Of a stretch of 64,000 nt of DNA, positions 54,690 through 63,279 are shown piece after piece (within the stretch, counting starts at the first letter, position 1; the number at the start of each line of letters is the position of its first letter). The stretch is from the NCBI GenBank assembly GCA_002706885.1, contig PAKY01000001.1, positions 27,539 through 91,538 on the forward strand. Reading direction: 5' to 3'. This DNA is from Phycisphaerae bacterium (GTDB taxonomy: Bacteria > Planctomycetota > Phycisphaerae > Phycisphaerales > UBA1924). The position numbers and the translations under genes were made by a program. The notes below the pieces were generated by a model. The model saw only the letters and a program-made list of their open reading frames with translations, ran no database searches and was not told the DNA's origin.

Positions 54690-55202
54690 TTATCCCTCAA
54701 GAGGCATCGAGCCGACAGTGCGATTTCCGTTGACGGACTCGATCTCGATCCAGAGACTCGCACCGTCCATCGTCGAGGGCGATTCGGTCTGGCCGTGGAA
54801 ATGGTCGTCGTGGGCGTCCGCCTTCGATTTCAGCGCGCCCGTCCCGGCCTCATCGCCGATCCAGAAACGCACGGTGGCGGGGATCGGCCCGGATTCGACT
54901 TCGAGATCGAGGTGCACCTCCGATGATGGTCGGATGTCGCTGGACACTGAGACCGCCAGCTTCGTTCCGGCGATCGTCACGCTACCGAGAGACCGCATCT
55001 CACCGTGGTCATGATCGTCGTGTTCACCCTCGGCGTGGTCGTGCCCCTCATGGTCGTCGCCGTCACCAGCGTGATCATGACCGTCGTCCGCGGTGTGTGT
55101 CTCGGCGGACTTTGATTCTGAGGACTCCCCGCAGCCGGGTAACGAGATCGAAAGCGCGACGGTCGTGCTGGCGGCGGCGAGAATCTTGAAAAGGTCGTTC
55201 AT
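54690..55202 (-). CDS. His-rich metal-binding-type lipoprotein
   Basis: A 170-residue exported protein. A signal sequence leads to the lipobox LPGC; then comes an acidic His/Asp/Glu-rich stretch (HDHAGDGDDHEGHDHAEGEH, DDHDHG) that is very likely a metal sponge, and a small beta domain (EVHLDLEVESGPIPATVRFW). It probably sits in the periplasm and buffers Zn/Cu/Ni-type ions next to the pump. It lies 2 bp after the HME-RND gene. Confidence 0.8.
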   Translation of the reverse strand: MNDLFKILAAASTTVALSISLPGCGESSESKSAETHTADDGHDHAGDGDDHEGHDHAEGEHDDHDHGEMRSLGSVTIAGTKLAVSVSSDIRPSSEVHLDLEVESGPIPATVRFWIGDEAGTGALKSKADAHDDHFHGQTESPSTMDGASLWIEIESVNGNRTVGSMPLEG

Positions 55203-55204
55203 GA

Positions 55205-58200
55205 TCAGGACTCCTTCGAGGTGATGGTCTTGGGTCGGCGGAATATGCCCACGAGACGCGTGAGCACAGATGGGTGATCAGCGGGACGACGCTCAGGCTT
55301 GTGCCCAAAAACGAGCGAGTACCCCGCCGGAACAACGATCAGGTTCAGGAATGTGGAGGTCAACAGACCCCCGAGGGTGACGATGGCGAGGGGCGCGAGC
55401 AGTTCGCTGCCCGGTTCTCCCGCGGCGAGCGCCAGAGGGACAAGCCCGAGCGCCGCTGAGATCGCGGTCATCAGGATCGGCACAAGCCGTTCCATCGACC
55501 CCTGAACAATGGCTTCTCCGAGCGGCACACCTTCGTGCTGCATCAGATGGTTGTAGTGGTTGATGAGCAGGATGCCATTACGGACCGCGATGCCGAAGAG
55601 GGTTATGAAACCAACAAGGCTGGCGATGGAGATCACCGGCGGGATATACGGGCCCCCGATGCCGACGAGGGCGAGCGTGTTTGCGATCGGGCCGCCCCCC
55701 TCGCTGATGTAGATCGCGGCGATGCCGCCGATCAACGCGAGGGGCATGTTGAGCATGACGAGCACCGCCGCCCGCATCGACCCAGTGGAGATCTGGAGCA
55801 GCATGAGCATGATGAGTGCGACGGCAATGCCCGCGACGAGGATCGTCCGTGACGCGGACTGCTGCGCTTCAAACTGACCTCCGTAGGACACGGTCATGCC
55901 AGCCCGCTGGACAATGGGATCGACACGCTCCTGCACCTGGGCGACAAGGTCGCCCAGATTGGACCCCTCGGCCACATTGAGCGACACCACGGCTTTCCGT
56001 TGAGCGTTCTCGCGAGTGATCAGATTGCTTGATCGTTCCGGACCGATATCAGCGACATCGCTCAAACGAACGGTGGCCCCTCCCCGGCCACGGAGAAGCA
56101 GGTCTCGGACCTGCCGGAACGACTCACGTTCCTCAGGTGCGAGCCGAACGACGAGATCATACTGCCGAACACCTTGGTTGACGGTGTCCACAACCTCGCC
56201 ATAGAGGGCTTCGCGGACTTGCTCCGCGGCGTCGGCGGGGCTGAGACCGACCGCCGCGAGTTCCGCATGGCGGTAGCGGATTGGCAAAGAAGTGATCAAT
56301 ACCTCTCGGTTGGCGTTGACATCACGAGCGCCCGGCAGGCCTTGGAGTTCGGCCTCAATCGCCTTGGCGACATCACGAAGCTCGGTCAGATTTTCACCGA
56401 AGACATTGATGGCGATCGCCGCGGGCGTGCCCGACAGCACATGGCTGAGCCGGTGCTCGATGGGCTGGCCAACCATCGTGGTGATCCCCGGTACGGCCCC
56501 GAGGATGCGGTCGATCTGTTCTCGCACCTCGAACCGGTCGCTCCCCGCATCAACGGTGACCTCGATCTCGGAGTTGCTGACCGGCTCGGCATGCTCGTCA
56601 CGTTCGGCCCGGCCGGTACGCCGGGAGACGGAACGGACCCCGTCGATCTGGACGAGTTGCTTCTCGACCTCCGTCGCGAGCCGATCGCTCTCGACGATCG
56701 AAGTGCCGGGAGGAGCGAGCAGAAAGACCGTGAAGGTGCCCTCATTGAACGACGGAAGGAACGAGCTGCCGAACGTGCTCGCGAGCAGGAGTGCGCCGGC
56801 GGTCACGGCACCGGCGGTGCCGAGCACCCACGCCCGGTACCGAATGGCCGCTCGGAGTGAAGGCTCGTACGCCCTTTTCAGAAGGCGGACCAGGAATCCG
56901 TCTCGGTCCTCGTGCTTGCCTCCGAGTTTGCCCTTGAGAAGGAACCGGCACATCGCGGGCACGACCGTCAGGGCCACGACCAGCGACGCAAGGATCGAGA
57001 TCATGTAAGTAAGTGCCAAGGGCTGGAAAAACCGGCCTTCGAGCCCCTGCAGGAAGAGAAGCGGCACGAACACCATGACGATGATGACCGTCGCGAAGAC
57101 CATCGCCGGTCGGATTTCGTTGCTGGCGTCGAAGATGACCTCAGTAAACGGACGCCGATCCGCCTCGGGGAAGGCCCGGTTCTGCTTCAAGCGGCGGAAA
57201 ACATTCTCAACATCGATGATTGCGTCGTCGACGAGCACGCCGATCGCCACAGTGAGCCCTCCGAGAGTCATGACATTCAGCCCGAGATTCAACGCATCCA
57301 TCATCAAGAGGCCAACGGCCAGTGAGATCGGGATTGCGGTAAGTGTGATGAGCGTTGTCCGCAGATTCATCAGAAACAGAACGAGCACGACGAGCACGAT
57401 GATGACCGCCTCGCCGAGCACCTTGGTCACATTGTGGACCGCCCGGTCGATGAAGTGCGACTGTCGGACGACATCTCGGTTGAGCACGACGCCCTCGGGC
57501 AGTGTCGGCTCGATCTGATCAAAGAGCGCATCAAGACTGTCGGTCAGGGCGAGCGTGTTCGTGCCCGGTGACTTCTGGATAGACAGCACGACAGCGGGTT
57601 CGCCCCCCTCAGAAGCCGTGCCCCGCTTGATCGCCGGCCCGAGGATAACCTCGGCAACCTGACCGATCGTCACGGGCACGCCCTCGTGATACTTGATGAT
57701 CGTGTTGGCGATGTCCTCCGGGCGCGTCACCCGGCTCTGCTGACGGATCGGGATCTCGAAGTTGTCCACATTCACCAAGTAGCCGCCGCTCGCGGTGCTG
57801 TGCGCGCCGCCCGCGGCCTCGACCACATCCGTGATGGTCAGGTCGTAGAGCCTCAGCCGCTCCTGATCGACGTTGACCTGATACTCTGGTAGCTCGCCGC
57901 CGATCGCGACGACTTGGGCGACACCGGGCACCGCGAGGATTTTGTTACGCAGCTCGAACTCGCCGTAGGAGCGGAGTTGCATGGGGTTGGCCGAGCCGTC
58001 GGGCGACGACAGGGAGATCAGCATGATCTCGCCCGCGATAGACGTAATCGGCGTGATGAATGGCTCGACCTCATCGGGAAGGTTTTCGCGAGCGGTGACG
58101 AGCCGCTCAGAGACGAGTTGACGGGCATCGTAGAGGTCAGTACCCCATTCGAGGTCCACCCAGACGATACCGAGTCCGATCGCACTCGCGCTTCGGACAC

Positions 58201-58441
58201 GGCGGACACCCGTCATACCGTTGACGGCAGTCTCAATAGGGAAAGTGACATACTGCTCGACCTCGTCGGCGGCGAGCCCTCCGGACTCGGCCATGATCGT
58301 GACGGTCGGCGCGTTGAGTTCGGGGAACACATCAACGCTCATCCTCGGCAAGCGATAGCCGGCGTAGCCGACGATCATGATCGCCGCGATGAGCACGAGC
58401 GTTGAATAACGGAGTGAGAAACGAATGACGGCTTTCAACAT
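55205..58441 (-). CDS. HME-RND heavy-metal efflux pump (CusA/CzcA family)
   Basis: A 1078-residue inner-membrane pump of the normal length for this family. Landmarks: TM1 start LRYSTLVLIAAIMIVGYAGY, DVFPELNAPTVTI, GGLAADEVEQYVTFPIE, the TM4 proton-relay helix GVLVDDAIIDVENVFRRL, LFGIAVRNGILLINHYN late in the protein, and LLPLAIVTLGGLLTSTFLNL-type TM12. It expels monovalent (Cu/Ag) or divalent (Zn/Co/Cd) cations across both membranes together with the adaptor and outer-membrane genes beside it; the metal is not decided by what I can see. It follows the adaptor by 3 bp. Confidence 0.93.
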   Translation of the reverse strand: MLKAVIRFSLRYSTLVLIAAIMIVGYAGYRLPRMSVDVFPELNAPTVTIMAESGGLAADEVEQYVTFPIETAVNGMTGVRRVRSASAIGLGIVWVDLEWGTDLYDARQLVSERLVTARENLPDEVEPFITPITSIAGEIMLISLSSPDGSANPMQLRSYGEFELRNKILAVPGVAQVVAIGGELPEYQVNVDQERLRLYDLTITDVVEAAGGAHSTASGGYLVNVDNFEIPIRQQSRVTRPEDIANTIIKYHEGVPVTIGQVAEVILGPAIKRGTASEGGEPAVVLSIQKSPGTNTLALTDSLDALFDQIEPTLPEGVVLNRDVVRQSHFIDRAVHNVTKVLGEAVIIVLVVLVLFLMNLRTTLITLTAIPISLAVGLLMMDALNLGLNVMTLGGLTVAIGVLVDDAIIDVENVFRRLKQNRAFPEADRRPFTEVIFDASNEIRPAMVFATVIIVMVFVPLLFLQGLEGRFFQPLALTYMISILASLVVALTVVPAMCRFLLKGKLGGKHEDRDGFLVRLLKRAYEPSLRAAIRYRAWVLGTAGAVTAGALLLASTFGSSFLPSFNEGTFTVFLLAPPGTSIVESDRLATEVEKQLVQIDGVRSVSRRTGRAERDEHAEPVSNSEIEVTVDAGSDRFEVREQIDRILGAVPGITTMVGQPIEHRLSHVLSGTPAAIAINVFGENLTELRDVAKAIEAELQGLPGARDVNANREVLITSLPIRYRHAELAAVGLSPADAAEQVREALYGEVVDTVNQGVRQYDLVVRLAPEERESFRQVRDLLLRGRGGATVRLSDVADIGPERSSNLITRENAQRKAVVSLNVAEGSNLGDLVAQVQERVDPIVQRAGMTVSYGGQFEAQQSASRTILVAGIAVALIMLMLLQISTGSMRAAVLVMLNMPLALIGGIAAIYISEGGGPIANTLALVGIGGPYIPPVISIASLVGFITLFGIAVRNGILLINHYNHLMQHEGVPLGEAIVQGSMERLVPILMTAISAALGLVPLALAAGEPGSELLAPLAIVTLGGLLTSTFLNLIVVPAGYSLVFGHKPERRPADHPSVLTRLVGIFRRPKTITSKES

Positions 58442-58444
58442 GGC

Positions 58445-59914
58445 TCAATCCTCCCCTTCGTGGAATGTGCCATCGGAGTGGAAGTGGCCACCCTTCTGGA
58501 TCGAACCGCTAGTGGCGAGCATGAGCTGAAAAGCACCGTCGAGGACGACCTCGTCGCCGTCACGAAGACCGCTGAGCAGGGCGACCCAACGCCCATCGTC
58601 GAGACCGAGGTCGGCCTCCATGCGGATCGCCTCGTTCGGGTTGCTCGGGTTGCGACGGAAGATGACGGGTGAGAGCCCATCACGCTGCACGGCGGCGAGC
58701 GGAATGGCGAGTTCGGGCGAAGCCGTCGAGTCGGTCACGATCTCGAGTTGAGCCGAGACGCCCGGTCGGGCCCATGGCTTGAGTTCATCGGGTACGACGA
58801 ACAGTTCGAGTGTGCGGTCATTTGGGTCGCCTGCCAGCCCGAGCGAGATGGTGCCGTCCATAGTCTCGGTCAGAGGCACGGCGCGTCCCGCGGCAGTCGG
58901 CGTCGGCGGGACGATCCGAGCCGAGAGCCCGTCCCGCAGCACACCCAGGTCGCTTTGGAGCCCGGACGCACGGAAACGGAGCCGATCGGGCTGCACGACG
59001 GTGACGACGGGTGTCTTCTCGTCCGCCCACGAGCCGTTGGTCAGGCCCAGCATCTCCACGACGCCGGCTTCAGACGCAGTGACCTCGATTGCGGCGATCG
59101 TGGCCCAAACAGGCTCGGTCCCATGAGGCGTCTCGACGGTTCGGGCGAGTTCGTCTCTCGAACGGGAAACGACGGAGGAGGCGGCGTCGAGCAGATAGTC
59201 CAGGCGTGACCGGGCCGCACGAAGATCAGCAACGGTCTGCTGCCGGTCCGCTCCGAGTTCCGCCTTCTTCTCCATCACGTTGGCAAGGTCAGCGCGAGTG
59301 CTCGCGAGCGACGCACGGGCCTGGGCGAGTTCATCGACGCGGCCGCCGCCCGCCTCACGGACCGACTGCAACTGTTCGACCCGCTCGTTCCAGACCGCGA
59401 CACTCTCGTGGAGGCTGTCCTCGTGCTGCTGGTGCGCCGCGAGCAGCGGCTCAAAGGTCTCAAGACGTGCACCCAGCCGCTCGATCTGTGACTCGGCGTC
59501 GGCCAGTTGCTGCTGCATCTCCCGCCACGCCGGCGAATCGAGCCGGTAGAGCGGTTGGCCCGCTTGGACCCGGTCAAACTGCTCGACGAGCAGCTCAACA
59601 CGACCGGGGACGGCGGTCCGGTACTCGCGTCGCGCCGTGGGCAGGTACTCGAACCGACCCGGCACGCGGAGAGTCTGCTCGACCCGCCGGCGCTCGACCT
59701 TGACGAAGCTGATGCCGAGGTTCGACCGAACCGCGGCCGGGATGGCAACACGGTCGGACCCGGTTGCCTTGGTCTCGGCCTCTGAGGCGTGGTCATGCCC
59801 GTCGCCATCGCCGTGCTCAGCAATACGTTGTTCGTTGGAATCTGATCGATCGCAGGACACAAGGAACACAGTGGCGATCGAGAACACAAGGATGAAAATC
59901 AAGGTCCGGATCAT
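58445..59914 (-). CDS. HME-RND periplasmic adaptor (CusB/CzcB type)
   Basis: A 489-residue adaptor with a signal/lipobox-like start (FLVSCDRSDSNEQ) and a short His-rich motif HGDGDGHDHASEAE typical of CzcB N-termini. Core elements are the lipoyl half RVELLVEQFDRVQAGQPLYRLDSP, a coiled coil of about 100 residues, the second half EVTASEAGVVEMLG, and a C-terminal domain (RWVALLSGLRDGDEVVLDGAFQL). It ends with another His-containing stretch (KGGHFHSDGTFHEGED). Starts within the stop of the thioredoxin-like gene (ATGA). Confidence 0.9.
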   Translation of the reverse strand: MIRTLIFILVFSIATVFLVSCDRSDSNEQRIAEHGDGDGHDHASEAETKATGSDRVAIPAAVRSNLGISFVKVERRRVEQTLRVPGRFEYLPTARREYRTAVPGRVELLVEQFDRVQAGQPLYRLDSPAWREMQQQLADAESQIERLGARLETFEPLLAAHQQHEDSLHESVAVWNERVEQLQSVREAGGGRVDELAQARASLASTRADLANVMEKKAELGADRQQTVADLRAARSRLDYLLDAASSVVSRSRDELARTVETPHGTEPVWATIAAIEVTASEAGVVEMLGLTNGSWADEKTPVVTVVQPDRLRFRASGLQSDLGVLRDGLSARIVPPTPTAAGRAVPLTETMDGTISLGLAGDPNDRTLELFVVPDELKPWARPGVSAQLEIVTDSTASPELAIPLAAVQRDGLSPVIFRRNPSNPNEAIRMEADLGLDDGRWVALLSGLRDGDEVVLDGAFQLMLATSGSIQKGGHFHSDGTFHEGED

Positions 59915-60396
59915 CCCTCACCCCCTTCGCCATCCGCGATGTGTGCGCATGCGACTTGGAGGCGAGTGACGAGTTCGCTCACCGAAGGTACGCCATCGGG
60001 TCCTTCGTACATACGGCAGCCCATCGAAGGCATCGTCGGTGCCTCCATGCCGAATAGATCAGATCCATTCACGAGTACCGTTGGAGCGGGATACCCGCGG
60101 CGGATGTCTGATGTAGCTAAAGATTGCTGGTCGATCTGGACAAGATCCACGTCTTGTCCGAGTATGCTGATCGCCTGTTCAAGCCGCTCGTTCATAATCG
60201 GCGTGAGCGGGCAGCCGTCGAATCCGAGTAAGGTGATTAACATGGTTGTTTCTCGATTATTAGGAGCAATGCTCACTGACCTTTGGCTGTTTGTGGTCGC
60301 ATGCTGCCGTTGATCCGTTGCGCTGTTGCAGGCGGCCAGCGTCAGCGGTAGAACTGCCGCGAGGGCGATCGCGATCGCCCGTTCCATGATGTTCAA
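59911..60396 (-). CDS. Thioredoxin-fold-like lipoprotein in the metal operon
   Basis: A 161-residue protein starting at TTG 60396 (GAGGAGG 7 nt upstream) or ATG 60387. The signal and lipobox LAAC are followed by a short linker and a thioredoxin-like start (TMLITLLGFDGCPLTPIMNERL) with a single Cys where CxxC would be, then IDQQSLATSDIRRGYPAPTVLVNGSDLFG and a further Cys pair region (MGCRMYEG). I cannot name the family; PTVLVNG supports a redox or metal-ligand thioredoxin-like fold. Overlaps both neighbours by 4 nt. Confidence 0.65.
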   Translation of the reverse strand: MNIMERAIAIALAAVLPLTLAACNSATDQRQHATTNSQRSVSIAPNNRETTMLITLLGFDGCPLTPIMNERLEQAISILGQDVDLVQIDQQSLATSDIRRGYPAPTVLVNGSDLFGMEAPTMPSMGCRMYEGPDGVPSVSELVTRLQVACAHIADGEGGEG

Positions 60397-61877
60397 CGGG
60401 ATGCCTCCTCGGCGGGCGTATCGCCTCGCGCCGCGGTATGTGGTGTGTTTGCTGTTGTGGTGTCTTTGTCGGTCGCGGGCTCGACAGGAGCCGGCATTTC
60501 CGGCTCGTCCGGACCGAGCAGGCGCGTGATCTCGATCGCCGCGTCGGTCTCGGCCAGACGCAGATCGAGCAGGCGGCTCTTGGCCTCGAACCGTCGCGTG
60601 ACAGTTTCGAGCAAGAGCAGCGTGTTCACCTCGCCAAGATCGATCAGTTGCTCGACTTCGGATGCCTGCTCGTCGAGCATCGGCACAAGATCACGCTCGA
60701 ACGCATCTCGCTGCGTTCGCGAGGCGTCGTACGCTGCACGGGCCATCGCGAGGTCGCGGGTCAGACGCTCGAAGGTCGTCTCCGCCGCGGCCCGAGCCAC
60801 ATCGCGGCGAGCCTTCGCTTCCGCGATGCCCGCCCGGTTGGCGTTGAGGATGGGTATGGGTATCGACACACCAAGCAGAAGTCGGTCGTCGTTGTCTTCG
60901 CTCCCGTAGCCCGTGCCGATCGTGATGTCCGGATACTGCTTGCGGACTTCCAGGCGGAGCGTCTCCTCGGCGACCTGATACTCGGCGCGGCGCACCGCAA
61001 GGGTGGTGTTCGCCTCGATGAGTCGCTCGTTCGCACCGGTGGTCTCAGCGATCGACGCGGGCGGAATCGCCGGCAGCAACTCCACCGGAGCGTCCGGCGG
61101 AAGCCCCATCAAACCGAGAAGTTCGACCCGGGCCCGGGCCTCTGCGAGCACCGCCTCGGCGACATCCGCCCGGGTCTCGACCAACTCGGCCCGCAGGAGC
61201 CGAGCCTCGACCCGCGTGAGTTCTCCCGCCGTCTCCAGCCGGTCGGTTATGGCGGATATCCGCTCGACCTGACCGATCACCTCTCGCAGCAGGCGGAGCC
61301 GCTCGGATTCCGCGGACCAGGATGCCCAGGCCGAGCGAACCGCGGCCCGCGTGCTCCACTCGGCGTCCACGATCCCGCGGAGCTCGGCCTCGTACGCCGC
61401 TCCGGCCCGATCCTTCTCGACGCCGAGCCGACCCGAAATCGGGATCGTCAGGCTCAGCGTGAGTCCGTATTCGAACGGCCCCGACGGCGAGAGGATTTCC
61501 GCCCCGTCGAAACCGAACTGCGGGTCCTCCCACAGCCCCGCCGTCTCGAAGGTCGCGAGTGCGACACCGGCATCGAGGCGAGCGAGCCGGAGGTCGGGGT
61601 TATAGAACAGGGCGAGCACTTCGCCCTCGGCGGGTGAGAGCCCGTCGTTCGGGTCGAACCGCTCCGGCACCTGGTTGCCGGCCTCGGAGAGCCGCTCAAC
61701 GAAATCCGAGATGGGTTCAGTGGCAGCGAGCCGTGCGTCGAGCGCGGCCCGATGGTCGGCCAACTCCAGCGGTACCCGCTCGTAGGACTGGCAGCCCGCC
61801 AGCGCGATCAGGGCGAATGTCGAGCCGAGGCCCGGCAGCATGACCCGCGTTCGACGCGGGCGTTTCAGATTGTCCAT
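60393..61877 (-). CDS. TolC/CusC-family outer membrane efflux lipoprotein
   Basis: A 494-residue outer-membrane channel with lipobox LAGC after a 28-residue signal. It shows the TolC-type duplicated helical repeats: DPQFGFDGAEILSPSGPFEYG, SLTIPISGRLGVEKDRAGAAY, a coiled coil with RAEYQVAEETLRLEVRKQYPDI and the second LLLGVSIPIPILNANRAGIAEAKA. The C-terminal ~30 residues are Thr/Pro/Ala-rich. It is the outer-membrane component for the adaptor and HME-RND pump downstream. Confidence 0.9.
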   Translation of the reverse strand: MDNLKRPRRTRVMLPGLGSTFALIALAGCQSYERVPLELADHRAALDARLAATEPISDFVERLSEAGNQVPERFDPNDGLSPAEGEVLALFYNPDLRLARLDAGVALATFETAGLWEDPQFGFDGAEILSPSGPFEYGLTLSLTIPISGRLGVEKDRAGAAYEAELRGIVDAEWSTRAAVRSAWASWSAESERLRLLREVIGQVERISAITDRLETAGELTRVEARLLRAELVETRADVAEAVLAEARARVELLGLMGLPPDAPVELLPAIPPASIAETTGANERLIEANTTLAVRRAEYQVAEETLRLEVRKQYPDITIGTGYGSEDNDDRLLLGVSIPIPILNANRAGIAEAKARRDVARAAAETTFERLTRDLAMARAAYDASRTQRDAFERDLVPMLDEQASEVEQLIDLGEVNTLLLLETVTRRFEAKSRLLDLRLAETDAAIEITRLLGPDEPEMPAPVEPATDKDTTTANTPHTAARGDTPAEEASR

Positions 61878-61962
61878 TGTTTGTGATTCCTGTCTGGGTC
61901 CAAAGCGATGACAGCCGCAACGGACAACGCCGCCGCGGCACGCGCGAAGGAACAGACAGAAA

Positions 61963-62388
61963 TCAGATGGTCAGACGAACGCTAGCCACGATCGCGAGCC
62001 TGTGGACCCCGCCGGGGTCAAACCAAGGCGGCGGCATCGGCGGGCCGCGGCGACCAAGGCCGGTCTCCGCAAGGATGACGCCCCACGAGGGAGACATGAC
62101 GATCGCGGGCGGCACATCGCTCCCAGTGTCACTCCGGGGCAGTGTCAGGAGTTCCGCGGTCGTGATCTCGACATCGGTACAGCCGCAGTCGTGCTCATGC
62201 TCTCCCGCGGGCACGGGGAGTGGCCATGACGCATCGTGGCTGCACGAGGATTCGCAGTGATCGAACTCTGCGGGTGCGTGTTGATGGCCGCCTCCGAAGC
62301 ACAGTACAGCCACGCCGCCAACACCGCCAGCGAGGGCGTTAAAGGCGATGATCGCGGTGAGCAGGATGGCGAGCGGGCGATACTTCAC
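61963..62388 (-). CDS. Small exported His/Cys-rich protein, first gene of the metal operon
   Basis: A 141-residue protein starting at GTG 62388. A hydrophobic N-terminal helix is followed by CFGGGHQHAPAEFDHCESSC, HDASWPLPVP and HEHDCGCTD, i.e. clustered His and Cys that could bind metal in the periplasm. Similar small His/Cys proteins are common at the head of Cus/Czc-type operons, but I cannot name this one. A TATACT lies 6 nt before the GTG. The 85 bp to the TolC gene hold a Shine-Dalgarno-like AGGA and nothing else. Confidence 0.7.
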   Translation of the reverse strand: MKYRPLAILLTAIIAFNALAGGVGGVAVLCFGGGHQHAPAEFDHCESSCSHDASWPLPVPAGEHEHDCGCTDVEITTAELLTLPRSDTGSDVPPAIVMSPSWGVILAETGLGRRGPPMPPPWFDPGGVHRLAIVASVRLTI

Positions 62389-62394
62389 GCGTTT

Positions 62395-62417
62395 AGTATA
62401 CCTCGGCTCTTGCCGAG
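62395..62417 (-). promoter_or_regulatory. Metal-operon promoter with adjacent dyad
   Basis: TATACT (62400-62395) is followed by AAACGC and the GTG at 62388, predicting a leaderless mRNA. One base upstream lies a perfect dyad, CTCGGC-N4-GCCGAG (62402-62417), in the spacer region where metal-responsive regulators often bind. No regulator gene is in the window. The rest of the gap to 62676 shows no gene. Confidence 0.5.
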
Positions 62418-62676
62418 CGTTGCTTGAGATCCGGAGACCTGACCGAGACGGATCGATTGCCGGGACATCCCTGACACTGCCAAGATTATTGGGGGTTACC
62501 GAGGTTCAGTGCGGTTGGACCGTTCAAGGGATTGCCGGGGCCTCGGGGAGCCCGTTCGCAGGACCCGCCATCCGGTGCCCGAGTCTCACCACCAAGGCCA
62601 GCCATGCCCGTCGGGCACCCGGGGGTGAGGGGGGACACCTACCTGAAACCGTGAGAGGATGTACCTACAGCAGAAA

Positions 62677-63279
62677 TCAGTTCCGGACCCCTGCGTCTCT
62701 GCTTGAGTCCGCCCAGATTTGAACGCCCCCACGAATCACAACCGCGGCGACAATCGAACCGACCAAGAGATCAGGAACGCGGCTACCCAATGCCATCACG
62801 AGAAGCCCCGCTACGATCACGCCAGTGTTCGCGATGACATCGTTCTTCGAGAAGATCCAAGACGCTCGCATATGCGCACCGCCCTCGCGATGCTTTGCGA
62901 TAAGCCGGAGACAGATCAGATTCGCAACAAGCGCGACAGTCCCAGCTCCAATCATCAGATGACTCGTCGGCTCGCTGCCGAACACCGCCCGGCGGATTAC
63001 CTCGACCAAAACTCCAAGACCCAGCGCGATTTGAAGGACGCCGCTCACTCGCGCTGCAGTCCGCTGTGCGCCGCCGGACCGGCTCGCCGCGTACAACGCG
63101 ATGCCGTACACCGTGGCATCTGCCAGCATGTCAAGCGAGTCGGCCAGCAGCGCGGTGGACTCCGCGATCCATCCAACCATCACCTCGGCAACGAACATCA
63201 CGCCGTTGATCGTGAGTAGCGCTATGAGCGTTCGCTGCTCCAGACCAACGGCATCCTTTCCACAGTCGCAGCCGCTCAC
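62677..63279 (-). CDS. Short CDF-like cation transporter
   Basis: A 200-residue membrane protein with about six TM segments and the two metal-site helices in divergent form: LLADSLDMLADATVYG (DxxxD) and FSKNDVIANTGVIVAG (NDxxxN). The cytoplasmic C-terminal domain of CDF exporters is absent, and the N-terminus carries CDCG. This matches the short 'cation transporter' proteins found beside HME-RND genes. It begins with GTG overlapping the stop of the upstream pump gene (GTGA). Confidence 0.82.
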   Translation of the reverse strand: MSGCDCGKDAVGLEQRTLIALLTINGVMFVAEVMVGWIAESTALLADSLDMLADATVYGIALYAASRSGGAQRTAARVSGVLQIALGLGVLVEVIRRAVFGSEPTSHLMIGAGTVALVANLICLRLIAKHREGGAHMRASWIFSKNDVIANTGVIVAGLLVMALGSRVPDLLVGSIVAAVVIRGGVQIWADSSRDAGVRN

